A stretch of DNA of 64,000 nt from Spirochaetota bacterium. GTDB taxonomy: Bacteria > Spirochaetota > Spirochaetia > SPDA01 > JAJSAL01. The stretch covers positions 62,001 through 126,000 of the forward strand of contig JAJSAL010000008.1 in the NCBI GenBank assembly GCA_024274705.1. Direction: 5' to 3'. This document shows positions 36,446-45,782 of the stretch, in pieces. How positions within the stretch are numbered: the stretch's first letter is position 1; every line of letters starts with the position of its first letter. The notes beneath the pieces were generated by a model. That model did no database searches and was not told the origin of the DNA. It was given only the letters and a program-made list of their open reading frames with translations. The translations under genes and the position numbers were made by a program.

Positions 36446-36591
36446 CCTGAAGGAAACAGGTACCATAATGGAGTCGTGGTTTCCGGAATAGGCGAGGCTG
36501 TTACCCGGATTATCGGGAAATAGATGATACATATGCATAAACCGGACAGCTCCTACACCACCGGGCCATGCGGTGAAATCCGTCAGTAGAT

Positions 36592-37872
36592 TCACACCAT
36601 CATCATAGTCCCTGCAGAGCGGAATCCCAGAGTGGTCACCGCGCCGGTGCCGAACACGTCTTCCATCGCCGTCACATAGCCCGGCACCCTTAAGTCCGGA
36701 AGAAATACCTGGATGGTACCTGCAAAACCCCCTCCATGCACCCTGCACGCTCCTTCACCTGTCTCCCTGATGTAACGGCCGGTAAGGCCCAGGGCAAGTG
36801 CCAGTTCCTGGTTTTTCGGCTCCGATGGTACCGAGATGTTCTGAAGCAGTTCCCAGGAGGAACGGCCGGATGCACGGACCAGGTGCAGGAAATCCTGAAA
36901 CCTCCCCTCCCGTATTGCCGCTGTCTGTTCCAGGACCCTCCGGTTTTCAGCAAAAAAGTGGAGCGCCCTGAGCACGCTTCTGTCTCCGCAGCTCCTCCTG
37001 AGATCCGGTACGGCTTGCAGCACCTGGTCTTCCTTCACCTGCCGGAGCTGTTCCTTACCGAACAGCCCGGCGATACAGCGCATTTCCCGGGGAATGGCGG
37101 CATACTCGGGCGTTAGATTTGCATGGTTACCCCTGGTATCCACCACCAGGAGGGTGTACTGCTGCTCTCCCAGATCTAAAGAAACCAGCCTGACCTCCGG
37201 ATCATCCTGGTCCTGGAAATCGATGGTGACAATCCCACCGCAGGCGCAGGCCGTCTGATCCATGAGTCCCGAGGGTTTTCCCATGTACCGGTTTTCTGCA
37301 AACTGACCGATCTTTGCAATCTCCAGGGGAGAAACCCGGCTCCCGTTGTACAGCCCGTTCAATATCGAACCGATAAGCACTTCCACCGCCGCGGAAGAGC
37401 TTAAACCGGACCCGGGAAGCACACTACTGTCCAGGTACGCATCGAACCCGCCGAAGGCATATCCTGCCCGGTTCAGCCCGGCAGCTACACCCCGGATCAG
37501 GGATTCCGTTGTTCCTGCTTCAGCCGCTTCCGGCTCCAGCTTTCCCAGATGTACGGTAAAAGGTGAATCGAACCCTTTTGAAATCAACGTGCAGGTAAGA
37601 TCGTCCCGCCGGGAGACCGCGGCAAGGGCGTCCAGGGTTACCGCACCGGCAATAACCCTTCCCAGGTTGTGATCAGTATGATTACCGCCTATCTCTGTCC
37701 GGCCGGGGGTGCTGAACAGGTGCTCCGGAAATGTTTCGAAATGGCTCTGGAATTTCTTTATCACCCGATGACACCTGGATATTCCCTGGTCGATTCTGTG
37801 GGAACCGTAGATATCATCAAAGAGGTCCCTGCACGGTTGGGATGATAGAAATGCCGACAGTACTGAACTCAT
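36592..37872 (-). CDS. galK: Galactokinase (GHMP kinase)
   Basis: 426 residues from the ATG at 37872. Motif 1, GRTEIGGNHTDHN (57-69), and the ATP-binding PGSGLSSSAAVEV motif are typical of galactokinases; the Asn in place of Glu in the first motif is the form seen in a known bacterial subgroup. The third GHMP motif, with GEGACRVHGGGFAGT, is present. It phosphorylates galactose or a related sugar at C1. The frame is open upstream across the end of deoB, but the chosen start lies 25 bases after the deoB stop. The two genes form an operon. Confidence 0.85.
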   Translation of the reverse strand: MSSVLSAFLSSQPCRDLFDDIYGSHRIDQGISRCHRVIKKFQSHFETFPEHLFSTPGRTEIGGNHTDHNLGRVIAGAVTLDALAAVSRRDDLTCTLISKGFDSPFTVHLGKLEPEAAEAGTTESLIRGVAAGLNRAGYAFGGFDAYLDSSVLPGSGLSSSAAVEVLIGSILNGLYNGSRVSPLEIAKIGQFAENRYMGKPSGLMDQTACACGGIVTIDFQDQDDPEVRLVSLDLGEQQYTLLVVDTRGNHANLTPEYAAIPREMRCIAGLFGKEQLRQVKEDQVLQAVPDLRRSCGDRSVLRALHFFAENRRVLEQTAAIREGRFQDFLHLVRASGRSSWELLQNISVPSEPKNQELALALGLTGRYIRETGEGACRVHGGGFAGTIQVFLPDLRVPGYVTAMEDVFGTGAVTTLGFRSAGTMMMV

Positions 37873-37897
37873 CTTCGTCACCTGGATGTTCTGAAAT

Positions 37898-39073
37898 TCA
37901 GAAAAAGGAGGTCCCGTTTCTGTTGGGTTCTGTTTCGAACAACGTGCACAGGCTTTGGGCCACATCGGAAAACCCCTTCCTGATTCCAAGGTCCTTCCCG
38001 GATGAACCTTTCCGGTAAACAAGGAGGGGAACGTATTCCCTGGTATGGTCCGAACCTTTATAGGTGGGATCACAGCCGTGATCCGCGGTGATGATCAACA
38101 CATCCCCTTTGGACAGGGCATCCATCATACCCGGAAGGGCGGTATCGATCTCCTGAACTGCCCGGTAGTATCCTTCCACGTCCCGCCGGTGGCCGTAGAT
38201 CATGTCGGTATCCACCAGGTTTAAGAACACCAACTCCCTTTCGGTCTTTTTCCGGCACATCCGTTCCCGGGTTCTCTCCAGGCATGCGGTGTTTCCTCTA
38301 TCGTGAAAACTTTCGGTCAGGCCCTTCTCGAGAAAAATGTCTCCGATCTTCCCCACCCCCACGGTGTGGACGCCGGATTCCTGAAGGTGTTCCAGGACTG
38401 AGCCATAGGGCATGTCGATCGAAAAATCACGCCTGTTCCTGGTCCGGGTGAAATTTCCGGCAGTGCCGGTAAACGGCCGGGCGATCACCCGGGCAACGTG
38501 ATACGAATCCACCAGTTTCCTCGATATCCGGCAGATCCGGTAGAGTTCTTCGACCGGGATTATCTCCTCATGGGCGGCAATCTGGAACACCGAATCTGCG
38601 GAAGTGTACACGATCGGGAAGCCGGTTTCCAGGTGTTCTTCCCCCAGTTCCTGGATGATTTCCGTACCTGAAGCGGCGACATTCCCAAGCATCTTCCGGC
38701 CGGTCGCCTCCTCGAAGGCCTCTACCAGTTCGGCGGGAAACGAAGGATGTTCCTGGGAAAAGGTATGAAACGCCCTCTTAAGTTCTATCCCGGCGATCTC
38801 CCAGTGGCCTGTGGTGGTGTCCTTCCCCGGCGATTTCTCCGCCATTACCCCCCAGGACGCGGAAGGATGCTCCACTGCTTCACAGCCGGGAAGGTCACCC
38901 TCCACGAGGAAGCTGCAGTTACCGAGACCCAGCTGTTTCAGGGTGGGCCACTTCTTACCCGGGACCTGCTGACAGATGTGGAGAGCTGTATTCGAACCGG
39001 CATCACCGAAAGCCCGGGCATCCGGCAGTGCGCCGATCCCGAAACTGTCTATCACCAGTATTGTTACCTGCAT
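37898..39073 (-). CDS. deoB: Phosphopentomutase
   Basis: 391 residues. The alkaline-phosphatase-fold signatures of DeoB are present: VIDSFGIGALPDA, GKDTTTGHWEIAG with the catalytic Thr, YTSADSVFQIAAHEE, DTDMIYGHRRD and ITADHGCDPTYKGSDHTRE. It converts ribose- or deoxyribose-1-phosphate to the 5-phosphate, so it would salvage the sugar of nucleosides brought in by the importer at 23443-28342. AGGGGGT precedes the ATG. It is the first gene of a two-gene operon with galK. Confidence 0.96.
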   Translation of the reverse strand: MQVTILVIDSFGIGALPDARAFGDAGSNTALHICQQVPGKKWPTLKQLGLGNCSFLVEGDLPGCEAVEHPSASWGVMAEKSPGKDTTTGHWEIAGIELKRAFHTFSQEHPSFPAELVEAFEEATGRKMLGNVAASGTEIIQELGEEHLETGFPIVYTSADSVFQIAAHEEIIPVEELYRICRISRKLVDSYHVARVIARPFTGTAGNFTRTRNRRDFSIDMPYGSVLEHLQESGVHTVGVGKIGDIFLEKGLTESFHDRGNTACLERTRERMCRKKTERELVFLNLVDTDMIYGHRRDVEGYYRAVQEIDTALPGMMDALSKGDVLIITADHGCDPTYKGSDHTREYVPLLVYRKGSSGKDLGIRKGFSDVAQSLCTLFETEPNRNGTSFF

Positions 39074-39337
39074 CCCGGCACCCCCTATTTCCTCCGCATC
39101 ACGATGTCACCGGTCCTATCCGTTCCTCCCGGAGAGGGTGGCAATGACTACCGTAAAAGGGAGAGGTGTTATAAAGAAGGAAAGGATTGCCGGAACGATT
39201 TTACTGCGGATGTTCATCTTAGATGGAGAGTACTGTACGATATCTGCACTGTCAATGCAACCTTATCTCCATAGCCGGATATACTCGTGGAAGAGCGGGT
39301 GGGGAGTACCGGGATAGTGGAACCTGACAGCTCCCGC

Positions 39338-40198
39338 TTACCCTTTTACAGCTCCAAACGTAAGTCCTCTGACAATATATTTCTGGGCGAGCAGCGCCAG
39401 TACTACAGGTGGTGTTATAGCTATTAAGCTCCTTACAGCGACAAACCAAAATTGGATCCCCCGGGTGTCCACTGCGCCTGCCATGTGTACCGGTATTACC
39501 TTTGCTTTTAAACTCCCGATGGTAAGAGCAAAAAGGAATTCATTCCAGGTGAAAGCCAGTACTATTAAAACTACGGCTGCCAGACTGGGCGCAGCCAGGC
39601 GGAGTGAAATATTCCAGAAAATCTTGAAATGGTTAGCCCCATCAACAAGAGCCGCTTCTTCCAGTTCAATCGGTAAATCTATAAACGCCTGGCGCATAAT
39701 AACAACTATAAAGGGCAAACTAAAGGTAACGTTTACCATAATCAAGGCGGACAGGGTATCTATCAGGCCTAAGAACCTGATAATCAGGAAAAAGGGTATT
39801 ACGGTAGCTATCGGGGGAAGAACCCTCTGTGATAAAAACCACACAGTGATGTCGGAGTTTTTAAACCGCTTAAATTTAAAGCGTGCTATTGCGTACGCAG
39901 CCGGTACTCCCAAAATTGACGCCGCTATGGCTGTACCAAGACCTACTATGCAGCTGTTTAACAAGGCCCGTTGGGTTTCACCTACGGAAAGTTCTGTACG
40001 CCAGTTAGACAGAGTTGGTTTATACTGTAAAAAAGGAACAGCGAGTCCTGTTACAGTAAAGGCTTCTATTGGATTCCTGATACTCAAACTTATTGCCCAG
40101 TAAAACGGCATAAAAGTTATCACAGCCACGATTATCGCCAGGATAAAAAAAGTAATAAAACTTATTTTTCGTTTTTTAAAAGACGAGCCAATGTGCAT
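39338..40198 (-). CDS. Sugar ABC permease, MalG-type
   Basis: 286 residues, six membrane helices, with the EAA-loop motif EEAALVDGANHFKIFWNISLRLAAP interacting with an ATPase. CUT1 sugar importer family. It is the last gene of the operon of binding protein, MalF-type permease and this gene. No ATPase gene is present, so a shared MsmK/UgpC-type ATPase encoded elsewhere is expected. Confidence 0.92.
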   Translation of the reverse strand: MHIGSSFKKRKISFITFFILAIIVAVITFMPFYWAISLSIRNPIEAFTVTGLAVPFLQYKPTLSNWRTELSVGETQRALLNSCIVGLGTAIAASILGVPAAYAIARFKFKRFKNSDITVWFLSQRVLPPIATVIPFFLIIRFLGLIDTLSALIMVNVTFSLPFIVVIMRQAFIDLPIELEEAALVDGANHFKIFWNISLRLAAPSLAAVVLIVLAFTWNEFLFALTIGSLKAKVIPVHMAGAVDTRGIQFWFVAVRSLIAITPPVVLALLAQKYIVRGLTFGAVKG

Positions 40199-40210
40199 AT
40201 GCGGCGTCTC

Positions 40211-41059
40211 CTATTGGTAAGTTTGTCTAATGCGTTTAAATATGGTCATGATAAAAAGCATAACTATAATAAAAAGCAAAATTGATATTGCAGATGAATA
40301 GCCGAAATTGAAAAACCTCATACCGACCCGGTAGGCATACATTGTCAAAACCTGGGTAGCCATTCCAGGTCCGCCTGTCGTTAAGGTGAAGGGTATATCA
40401 AAAACCTTAAAAGCCTCAGTAGTTCGCAACAATAGAACGAGAATTATTGTCGGCTGCAATATGGGAAAAGAGATATAACGAAAAACCCGCAGAGAACTGG
40501 ATGTTTCCAGGGCGGCTGCCTCATAAAAATCATCGGGAATACCCTGCAACGCAGCAAGAAAAATCAAAAAGCAGAATGGAGTCCACTGCCAGATATCAAC
40601 AATAATAATTGATACAAGGGCCCAATATGGGTTGGACAGCCAGGGAATTTTTACATTAAAAAGGCCATTAATTAAACCGCCTTCTTCATAAAATATTGTA
40701 AAAAACAGAAACCCGACAGCGATAGGTGTTGCAAAGAGCGGCATTGTAATTATAGTGCGTAACAAACCTCTCGCCGGCATTGGCCGGTTAAAAAGAATGG
40801 CACTGAACAGGCCAAGTACCATCTGTATACAAACACCTGAGATGACAAAGATCAGAGTAATAATTATCGAATACCTGGCCCTGAAATCCGTAAAAAAATG
40901 AATAAAATTTTTAAAACCGATAAACTCGTCGACACCACCGATTTTTACATTAAAAAAAGAAAGCCTGACCCCATAGATCAGCGGGAAGATGGTAAAAGCC
41001 AGGACCCACAGGACTGCAGGCAACAGGAATAACCATTTAATTTTAATATCTTTATACAT
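40211..41059 (-). CDS. Sugar ABC permease, MalF-type
   Basis: 282 residues with six membrane helices and an EAA-like loop (DDFYEAAALETSSSLRVFRYISFPI). N-terminal WLFLLPAVLWVLAFTIFPLIYG is typical of CUT1 permeases. It ends 12 bases before the MalG-type gene. A hairpin separates it from the binding-protein gene. Confidence 0.92.
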   Translation of the reverse strand: MYKDIKIKWLFLLPAVLWVLAFTIFPLIYGVRLSFFNVKIGGVDEFIGFKNFIHFFTDFRARYSIIITLIFVISGVCIQMVLGLFSAILFNRPMPARGLLRTIITMPLFATPIAVGFLFFTIFYEEGGLINGLFNVKIPWLSNPYWALVSIIIVDIWQWTPFCFLIFLAALQGIPDDFYEAAALETSSSLRVFRYISFPILQPTIILVLLLRTTEAFKVFDIPFTLTTGGPGMATQVLTMYAYRVGMRFFNFGYSSAISILLFIIVMLFIMTIFKRIRQTYQ

Positions 41060-41091
41060 TTTCCAACTCTATCATTGCTGTTTAAATAAAT

Positions 41092-41122
41092 TCCGGCAGG
41101 GCTATCGAAAGACCCTGCCGGA
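41092..41122 (-). terminator. Intercistronic hairpin after the binding-protein gene
   Basis: A perfect 10-bp stem TCCGGCAGGG (41092-41101) / CCCTGCCGGA (41113-41122) lies between the binding-protein and permease genes. On the minus strand it is followed by AATTTATTT, a weak T-rich tail. It probably stabilises the upstream message or stops part of transcription, giving more binding protein than permease. Confidence 0.7.
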
Positions 41123-41151
41123 TTATAACATGAATAATTCTTTAAGCTACA

Positions 41152-42822
41152 TTATTTAGAATAGCCGATAGATTGTTGATACTGTTTCAACTGATCTTCC
41201 CGGCCACGGCGATCGGTTATTTCATTCCACTCCTTTGCTGTACGATCCAGCGCTTCTTTAGGTGTGAGCCTCCCGATCATCGTCTCAGAAAGATTCTGAT
41301 CCAATGCTCTCCAGTATTCTTCTGCGCCGTTTATCCTCAGATAGGGGAGCATGGTGTCGGCAAAAAAGTTATCATAGTAAGCATCAAGATAAAACATGAG
41401 GTCACTCTCATTCCATCCTGCTTTGAGGAACCCTTCCAGTTTTGCCGTGCCTTTCGGGGGCAGGAAGTGTATTTTAGTACCCGGGTCTACGCCTGTCCAG
41501 CCGCGGTTTACATTCCAGAGGCTTACCGGTTCAGTCGCCATGAGAGCGTAAAAGCTGTATACAACTTCCGGGTTTTCCGATTTTGAAGAAATTATACCCT
41601 GCCAGGAACCACCGGTTGTGTTGCCTACCACGTTAGGCTTGTCGAGTTTTACCCATTTGTTGTTGTTAATGTCGTAAACCTCGTAACTTCCGGGAATTAT
41701 GGAAGCTCCCATTTTACCTTTAATCTTGGACCGGGTGGTATCCTGAACTAAAGAGCCGACATCACCCCAGGAAAAAACGAAAATGGCTTTCCCACGCAGA
41801 AACCAGTCCCATGCAGTACCAAGGTCCCATGCGGCCTGTGCCGGTGGTCCATACTGGGATAATTTATAAAGTACTTCCAGTGCACGTACATGCCCGGGCT
41901 GGTTAATAAGCGGTTCCATGGTATCCGGATCAAACCAGTAATTATTCCTGCCTCGATCCACCGTGTTTCCGCCCATAACTACATAAGGAGCTGAAAGGGA
42001 CATAAAGTGAAACATACCCTGCTCATTCACCTTGAAGTGCATAACAATCCCGCTGTCAGGGTCTGCATCATTACTATCCCAGTCTTTACCGTTAAAGAAT
42101 GCGGCGATATCAAGAACATCCTGCCATGTTTTAATTGGATAGGGCATATTGCTGCCGGTTTCTGCTTTATACTTATCCTGCCATCCTTTATCGGATAGAA
42201 TATCATCCCTCCAATACAATACCTGGCCATCGCTGTCGTTCATTGTTGCGTACCATTTCCCGTTCCACGTATGTATTTCTTTTAACGAAGGAGGAAGCCA
42301 ATTCGGATCCCAGTATGAAAAACGCTTGTCGGCAATGTATTTATCTATTGGAACAATATATCCGGGAGTGATGTACTCTCCCATGTACCATGCGCCTTCT
42401 ATAAAACCATCAAACTGTCCACCGCCTAATCGCAGATCGTTAATGGTTTTCTGTAGCTGTTCCGCCAACGGTATCTCAACAATGTCCAGTTTTGCCCCGG
42501 TCAGTTCTTCCCAGGCTGGTCGAAGACGATACATCGGCCCGGAAATCCCGCCTTTCGGTCCGCTGTTGTTAACGGTGATGGCAATACGACTGCCGGCAAA
42601 AGGCTGCTTTCCCTTCCCGTACATTGTGCCGAGCTGATCTTTGGTAATGTGGATTACTTCTTTATCTTCGAAGGTTATTAAGTCCACACTACCGTCGTCA
42701 TACCATTTAAGGTACTCATACCCGGCTTTTTCGGTTCCTGCGGCTTCTTTCTGACCTCCTGCAATAGCCTGCATACTGACTGCAAACAGCAGTATGATCA
42801 GAAAGGTAAACAATTTTCTCAT
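41152..42822 (-). CDS. Sugar ABC solute-binding protein (large)
   Basis: 556 residues, long for a CUT1 binding protein. The signal peptide ends AIAGGQKEA, a spirochaete-like site. The mature part has family 1 traits: GGGQFDGFIEGAWYMGEY, an aromatic-rich centre and a WDLGTAWDWFLRGKAIF segment. AGGGGGACT precedes the ATG. It is the first gene of the minus-strand sugar operon, opposite a GntR/LacI-type regulator. The neighbours (aldolase, xylulokinase-like enzymes) suggest a pentose, polyol or similar substrate, but the ligand cannot be read from sequence. Confidence 0.9.
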   Translation of the reverse strand: MRKLFTFLIILLFAVSMQAIAGGQKEAAGTEKAGYEYLKWYDDGSVDLITFEDKEVIHITKDQLGTMYGKGKQPFAGSRIAITVNNSGPKGGISGPMYRLRPAWEELTGAKLDIVEIPLAEQLQKTINDLRLGGGQFDGFIEGAWYMGEYITPGYIVPIDKYIADKRFSYWDPNWLPPSLKEIHTWNGKWYATMNDSDGQVLYWRDDILSDKGWQDKYKAETGSNMPYPIKTWQDVLDIAAFFNGKDWDSNDADPDSGIVMHFKVNEQGMFHFMSLSAPYVVMGGNTVDRGRNNYWFDPDTMEPLINQPGHVRALEVLYKLSQYGPPAQAAWDLGTAWDWFLRGKAIFVFSWGDVGSLVQDTTRSKIKGKMGASIIPGSYEVYDINNNKWVKLDKPNVVGNTTGGSWQGIISSKSENPEVVYSFYALMATEPVSLWNVNRGWTGVDPGTKIHFLPPKGTAKLEGFLKAGWNESDLMFYLDAYYDNFFADTMLPYLRINGAEEYWRALDQNLSETMIGRLTPKEALDRTAKEWNEITDRRGREDQLKQYQQSIGYSK

Positions 42823-42856
42823 ACTAAGTCCCCCTTGAAAAAAAATGTGGTTTATT

Positions 42857-42891
42857 AAATAACAGACAAATTTTACATTTTGTCGTTATTT
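42857..42891. promoter_or_regulatory. Long inverted repeat before the sugar-binding-protein gene
   Basis: AAATAACAGACAAA (42857-42870) and TTTGTCGTTATTT (42879-42891) form a near-perfect inverted repeat, 13 bp with one extra base, around an 8-base loop. It lies 35-70 bases before the start, where a repressor would act. It is a candidate operator for the divergent regulator. Confidence 0.6.
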
Positions 42892-42987
42892 CCAGAATAA
42901 AAGTAACCGATACTGTGCTGTGATACTTTTCGGAAAAGGCAATTGACTTGTCGAATCCTGTTATAATGTTCATTTCTTTTGTAAATC

Positions 42988-43632
42988 ATATGTCATTTAA
43001 ATGTATAGTAATTAAAACACATTGTAATACAGTATGTCAAGTAATTAATACAAATACTGATTGAAGCACATCTTTTCCATAAGAAGATCCATACAAACAT
43101 GAACCTCAAAAGGATAAACGCAAACAGGTTTTAACCGGTACTTTCTTCTTAATACGTTTGATCCCAGCCAGCTGAGAATTGTTTGCCTGCTATGCTTCGT
43201 TTCCGACACTCATCTTCCCTAAAAGGCCTCGCTTACTACCCGGTACAGGAAATTCTCCATAATAACAACACGCCCCCATTATTACCAATATCTCCAGTAA
43301 TTCAAGAATATCGCCGTTATATCGTCTGTTTTTCAACTAACCGTTTTAGCCCGACAGTAAATCCCCCTTTATTACCATAGGCACTGACAACTATTACGTG
43401 CCGGCTTCCAACAGCTTCCATCATACGAAGGGTGTACCGTTTTCCCATCAATATGGAGTAATTCCGGGAATGTTCTTTAGGCCCGTTACCCCTCCTGAGA
43501 AACTATTACCGGAGGATTTTTCTCACAATCGACTACATCCATTCGGCGGACGGCATAGGTATCCGCCCTATCAATTGATAGTATTATATTTGACATTTCC
43601 TGCATTATTTGTTATATATTCATATGTCAAAT
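42988..43632. promoter_or_regulatory. Gene-free divergent region with recurring TATGTCA motifs
   Basis: The 844 bases between the binding-protein and regulator genes hold no clear gene. ATATGTCATTTAAAT (42988-43002), TATGTCAAGTAATTA (43033-43047) and ATGTCAAAT (43624-43632) share a core, and ATTTGACAT (43588-43596) is its exact inverse, so the last two form a 9-bp inverted repeat 27 bases apart. They flank both promoters and are likely sites for the GntR-type regulator. Part of the rest (about 43325-43455, minus strand) reads as a broken frame of unknown origin. Confidence 0.55.
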
Positions 43633-43666
43633 AATATCATCAACACGAGGCAGGTAGCATTTTCAT

Positions 43667-44782
43667 ATGCGGGATGATTTGGCGCGTAATTCCAGATCCA
43701 AAAAGATTTATGATTATTTTCTGCGCGCAATAAAGGAGAACCGCTTCAAATACGGCCAAAAACTGCCTACGGAAGCAGAGCTGTGCAAACACTTTAAAGT
43801 ATCACGGCCCACCGTTGCACGGGCAATGTTTAAATTAAAAAAAGAGAGCCTGATAGAACGAAAAGCCGGTATCGGCAGTTACGTTGTATGGAAACAGCGA
43901 AACGTAAAGGAAGACAAAAAGTTCGGATTGCTTATTCCCGGTTTAAGAGACACCGAGATTTTTCAAGGTATCTGTGCACAGATGGCTTCGCTTTCCAGGG
44001 ACAATAGTTTTACCCTTATATGGGGGGGAGCGATCGCCACCGCGAGTGTCTACGATTCTCTGGTAACAGAACAGGTATGTGAACAGTACATTGACCAGAA
44101 AGTAGACGGTATTTTCTTTGCCCCCTGCGAGTTAACGCCATCCATGCGGAAGGTGAATTTACGAATAACTGAAAAACTGCGTAGAGCAGGAATTCCCATT
44201 GTGTTGATCGATCGGGATATTGTTCCTTTTCCGGAGAGAAGCGGATACGATATTGTCGGTATAGACAATTTTCAAGCCGGCTATCTCGCTGCGAACCATC
44301 TGCTGAAACTCAATTCCAGGAGAATCGATTTTTTTTCCCGTCCCAATTCCGCTCCAACAGTGTCAATGCGCATAAGAGGATACATGGCAGCACTGATAGA
44401 GGCAGGCATAAAACCGGAGGAGGATTGGGTTCACAGTGGTAATCCGGATGATCAGGAGTACATTAAAAGCTTAATTTCAGAGAAAGGAGTTACCTGTTTA
44501 ATCTGCGCCAATGATGTTACAGCAGGGGCTATATTACACAGCCTGGATGAATTAGGAATCAGGGTTCCTCAGAATGTTCGTATTATCGGTTATGATAATA
44601 TTAAAGCTGCTGAACACCTTCGTTCTCCGCTTACTACTTTACGACAACCAATTGAAGAACTTGGAATTTTAGCAATTCAAACTATGTTGAGCCGCCTTGA
44701 TAACCCCGCTATCCCTGTCAGAAATATTCTCCTTAATGCAACATTAGTTATAAGAAAATCGTGCGGCTTTGGACTTTCTTAG
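43667..44782 (+). CDS. GntR-type regulator with LacI-like sugar-binding domain (AraR-like)
   Basis: 371 residues. Residues about 14-72 form a GntR winged helix (KLPTEAELCKHFKVSRPTVARAM, then RKAGIGSYV). The rest is a periplasmic-binding-protein-like ligand domain as in LacI: ILIDRDIVPF-like VLIDRDIV, DNFQAGYLAANHLL, CANDVTAGAI and IIGYDNIK. This is the plan of AraR. It probably represses both the transporter and the catabolic genes until a sugar binds. Confidence 0.9.
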   Translation: MRDDLARNSRSKKIYDYFLRAIKENRFKYGQKLPTEAELCKHFKVSRPTVARAMFKLKKESLIERKAGIGSYVVWKQRNVKEDKKFGLLIPGLRDTEIFQGICAQMASLSRDNSFTLIWGGAIATASVYDSLVTEQVCEQYIDQKVDGIFFAPCELTPSMRKVNLRITEKLRRAGIPIVLIDRDIVPFPERSGYDIVGIDNFQAGYLAANHLLKLNSRRIDFFSRPNSAPTVSMRIRGYMAALIEAGIKPEEDWVHSGNPDDQEYIKSLISEKGVTCLICANDVTAGAILHSLDELGIRVPQNVRIIGYDNIKAAEHLRSPLTTLRQPIEELGILAIQTMLSRLDNPAIPVRNILLNATLVIRKSCGFGLS

Positions 44783-44847
44783 CTGAAATACTAGCAGTAT
44801 TACAATTTAGAATATACTTTTCATTAGTCAATATAAAAGGAGAATGT

Positions 44848-45699
44848 ATGGAGCTGGTAACTTTACACGAATTACTCACTGATGCCCGCCGAAACAAATA
44901 TGCCGTAGGAGGCTTCAATGTGTTTAACGTGGAAGGCGTGAAAAACATCCTGGAAACTGCCGAGGAGCTGGCAGCCCCGGTTATACTGCAAGCTGCCACA
45001 CAGGAAATAGAATACAGCAGCGGTGAATGTTTTATTTCGATGATTAAATCCCTGGGGTCAAACAAGAAAGTAAGAATTGCGATTCACCTTGATCACGGAT
45101 CTGATTTCGCATATGCCGTAAAGTGTATACGCTACGGTTTTACCTCTGTCATGTTTGATGGTTCTCACCTTCCCTTTGAAGAGAATATTAACCAGACAAA
45201 AAAAATAACAGAAGTTGCAAAAGCCGCGGGAATCTCGATAGAGGCGGAACTGGGAACAATCGGGAACACCGATGAAAACGGGGAAAGAATTGAAAATCCA
45301 TACATGACGGATCCGGAAGCGGTAAAAGACTTCGTGAAACGTACCGGTGTTGATTGCCTGGCGGTTTCTTTTGGTACAGTTCACGGACTTTACAAGCATG
45401 AACTCAGTTTAGACCTGGAACGTCTGGAGAGAATTTCAAAAAAAGTGAAAATACCCCTGGTTATGCATGGAGGCTCCGGCGTTCCTGAAAAACTGGTAAA
45501 AGAATCGATAAAACTAGGAATATGTAAGATTAATATAAGCTCAATTCTGCAAAAAAAATTCGCAGATGGACTGAGAACTTTTTTAATGAATAATACGGAA
45601 CTGCCCTGGGGGATAAATCTGTTCAATGCAGCATCAGAAACTACGAGAGATGCTATTAAAAAGCATATGATTATGCTGGGATCTTCAAGTAGAATTTAG
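44848..45699 (+). CDS. Class II fructose-bisphosphate/tagatose aldolase family protein
   Basis: 283 residues from the ATG at 44848, preceded by AAAAGGAG. Catalytic Asp82 and zinc ligand His83 (HLDHG), Glu134 (EAELGTIG), zinc ligands His179 (GTVHGLY) and His207 (MHGGSG) are all present. The family cleaves ketose phosphates such as fructose-1,6-bisphosphate, tagatose-1,6-bisphosphate or keto-pentose phosphates. Beside two FGGY kinases it probably splits the phosphorylated imported sugar. The exact substrate is not set by these motifs. Confidence 0.92.
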   Translation: MELVTLHELLTDARRNKYAVGGFNVFNVEGVKNILETAEELAAPVILQAATQEIEYSSGECFISMIKSLGSNKKVRIAIHLDHGSDFAYAVKCIRYGFTSVMFDGSHLPFEENINQTKKITEVAKAAGISIEAELGTIGNTDENGERIENPYMTDPEAVKDFVKRTGVDCLAVSFGTVHGLYKHELSLDLERLERISKKVKIPLVMHGGSGVPEKLVKESIKLGICKINISSILQKKFADGLRTFLMNNTELPWGINLFNAASETTRDAIKKHMIMLGSSSRI

Positions 45700-45782
45700 A
45701 CAGAAATTTTCCGAATTATTATTTTTTAATATGAGTTGTTTCTGAGTGCAATATAGCTTTTTAAGGATAAGGATTAAAGTAG

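Noticed and set aside
43325-43455. Minus-strand gene in the divergent sugar region
   Set aside because: A stretch such as RHVIVVSAYGNKGGFTVGLK looks protein-like, but stops interrupt it on both sides and no start or family was found. It is noted only as possible debris.
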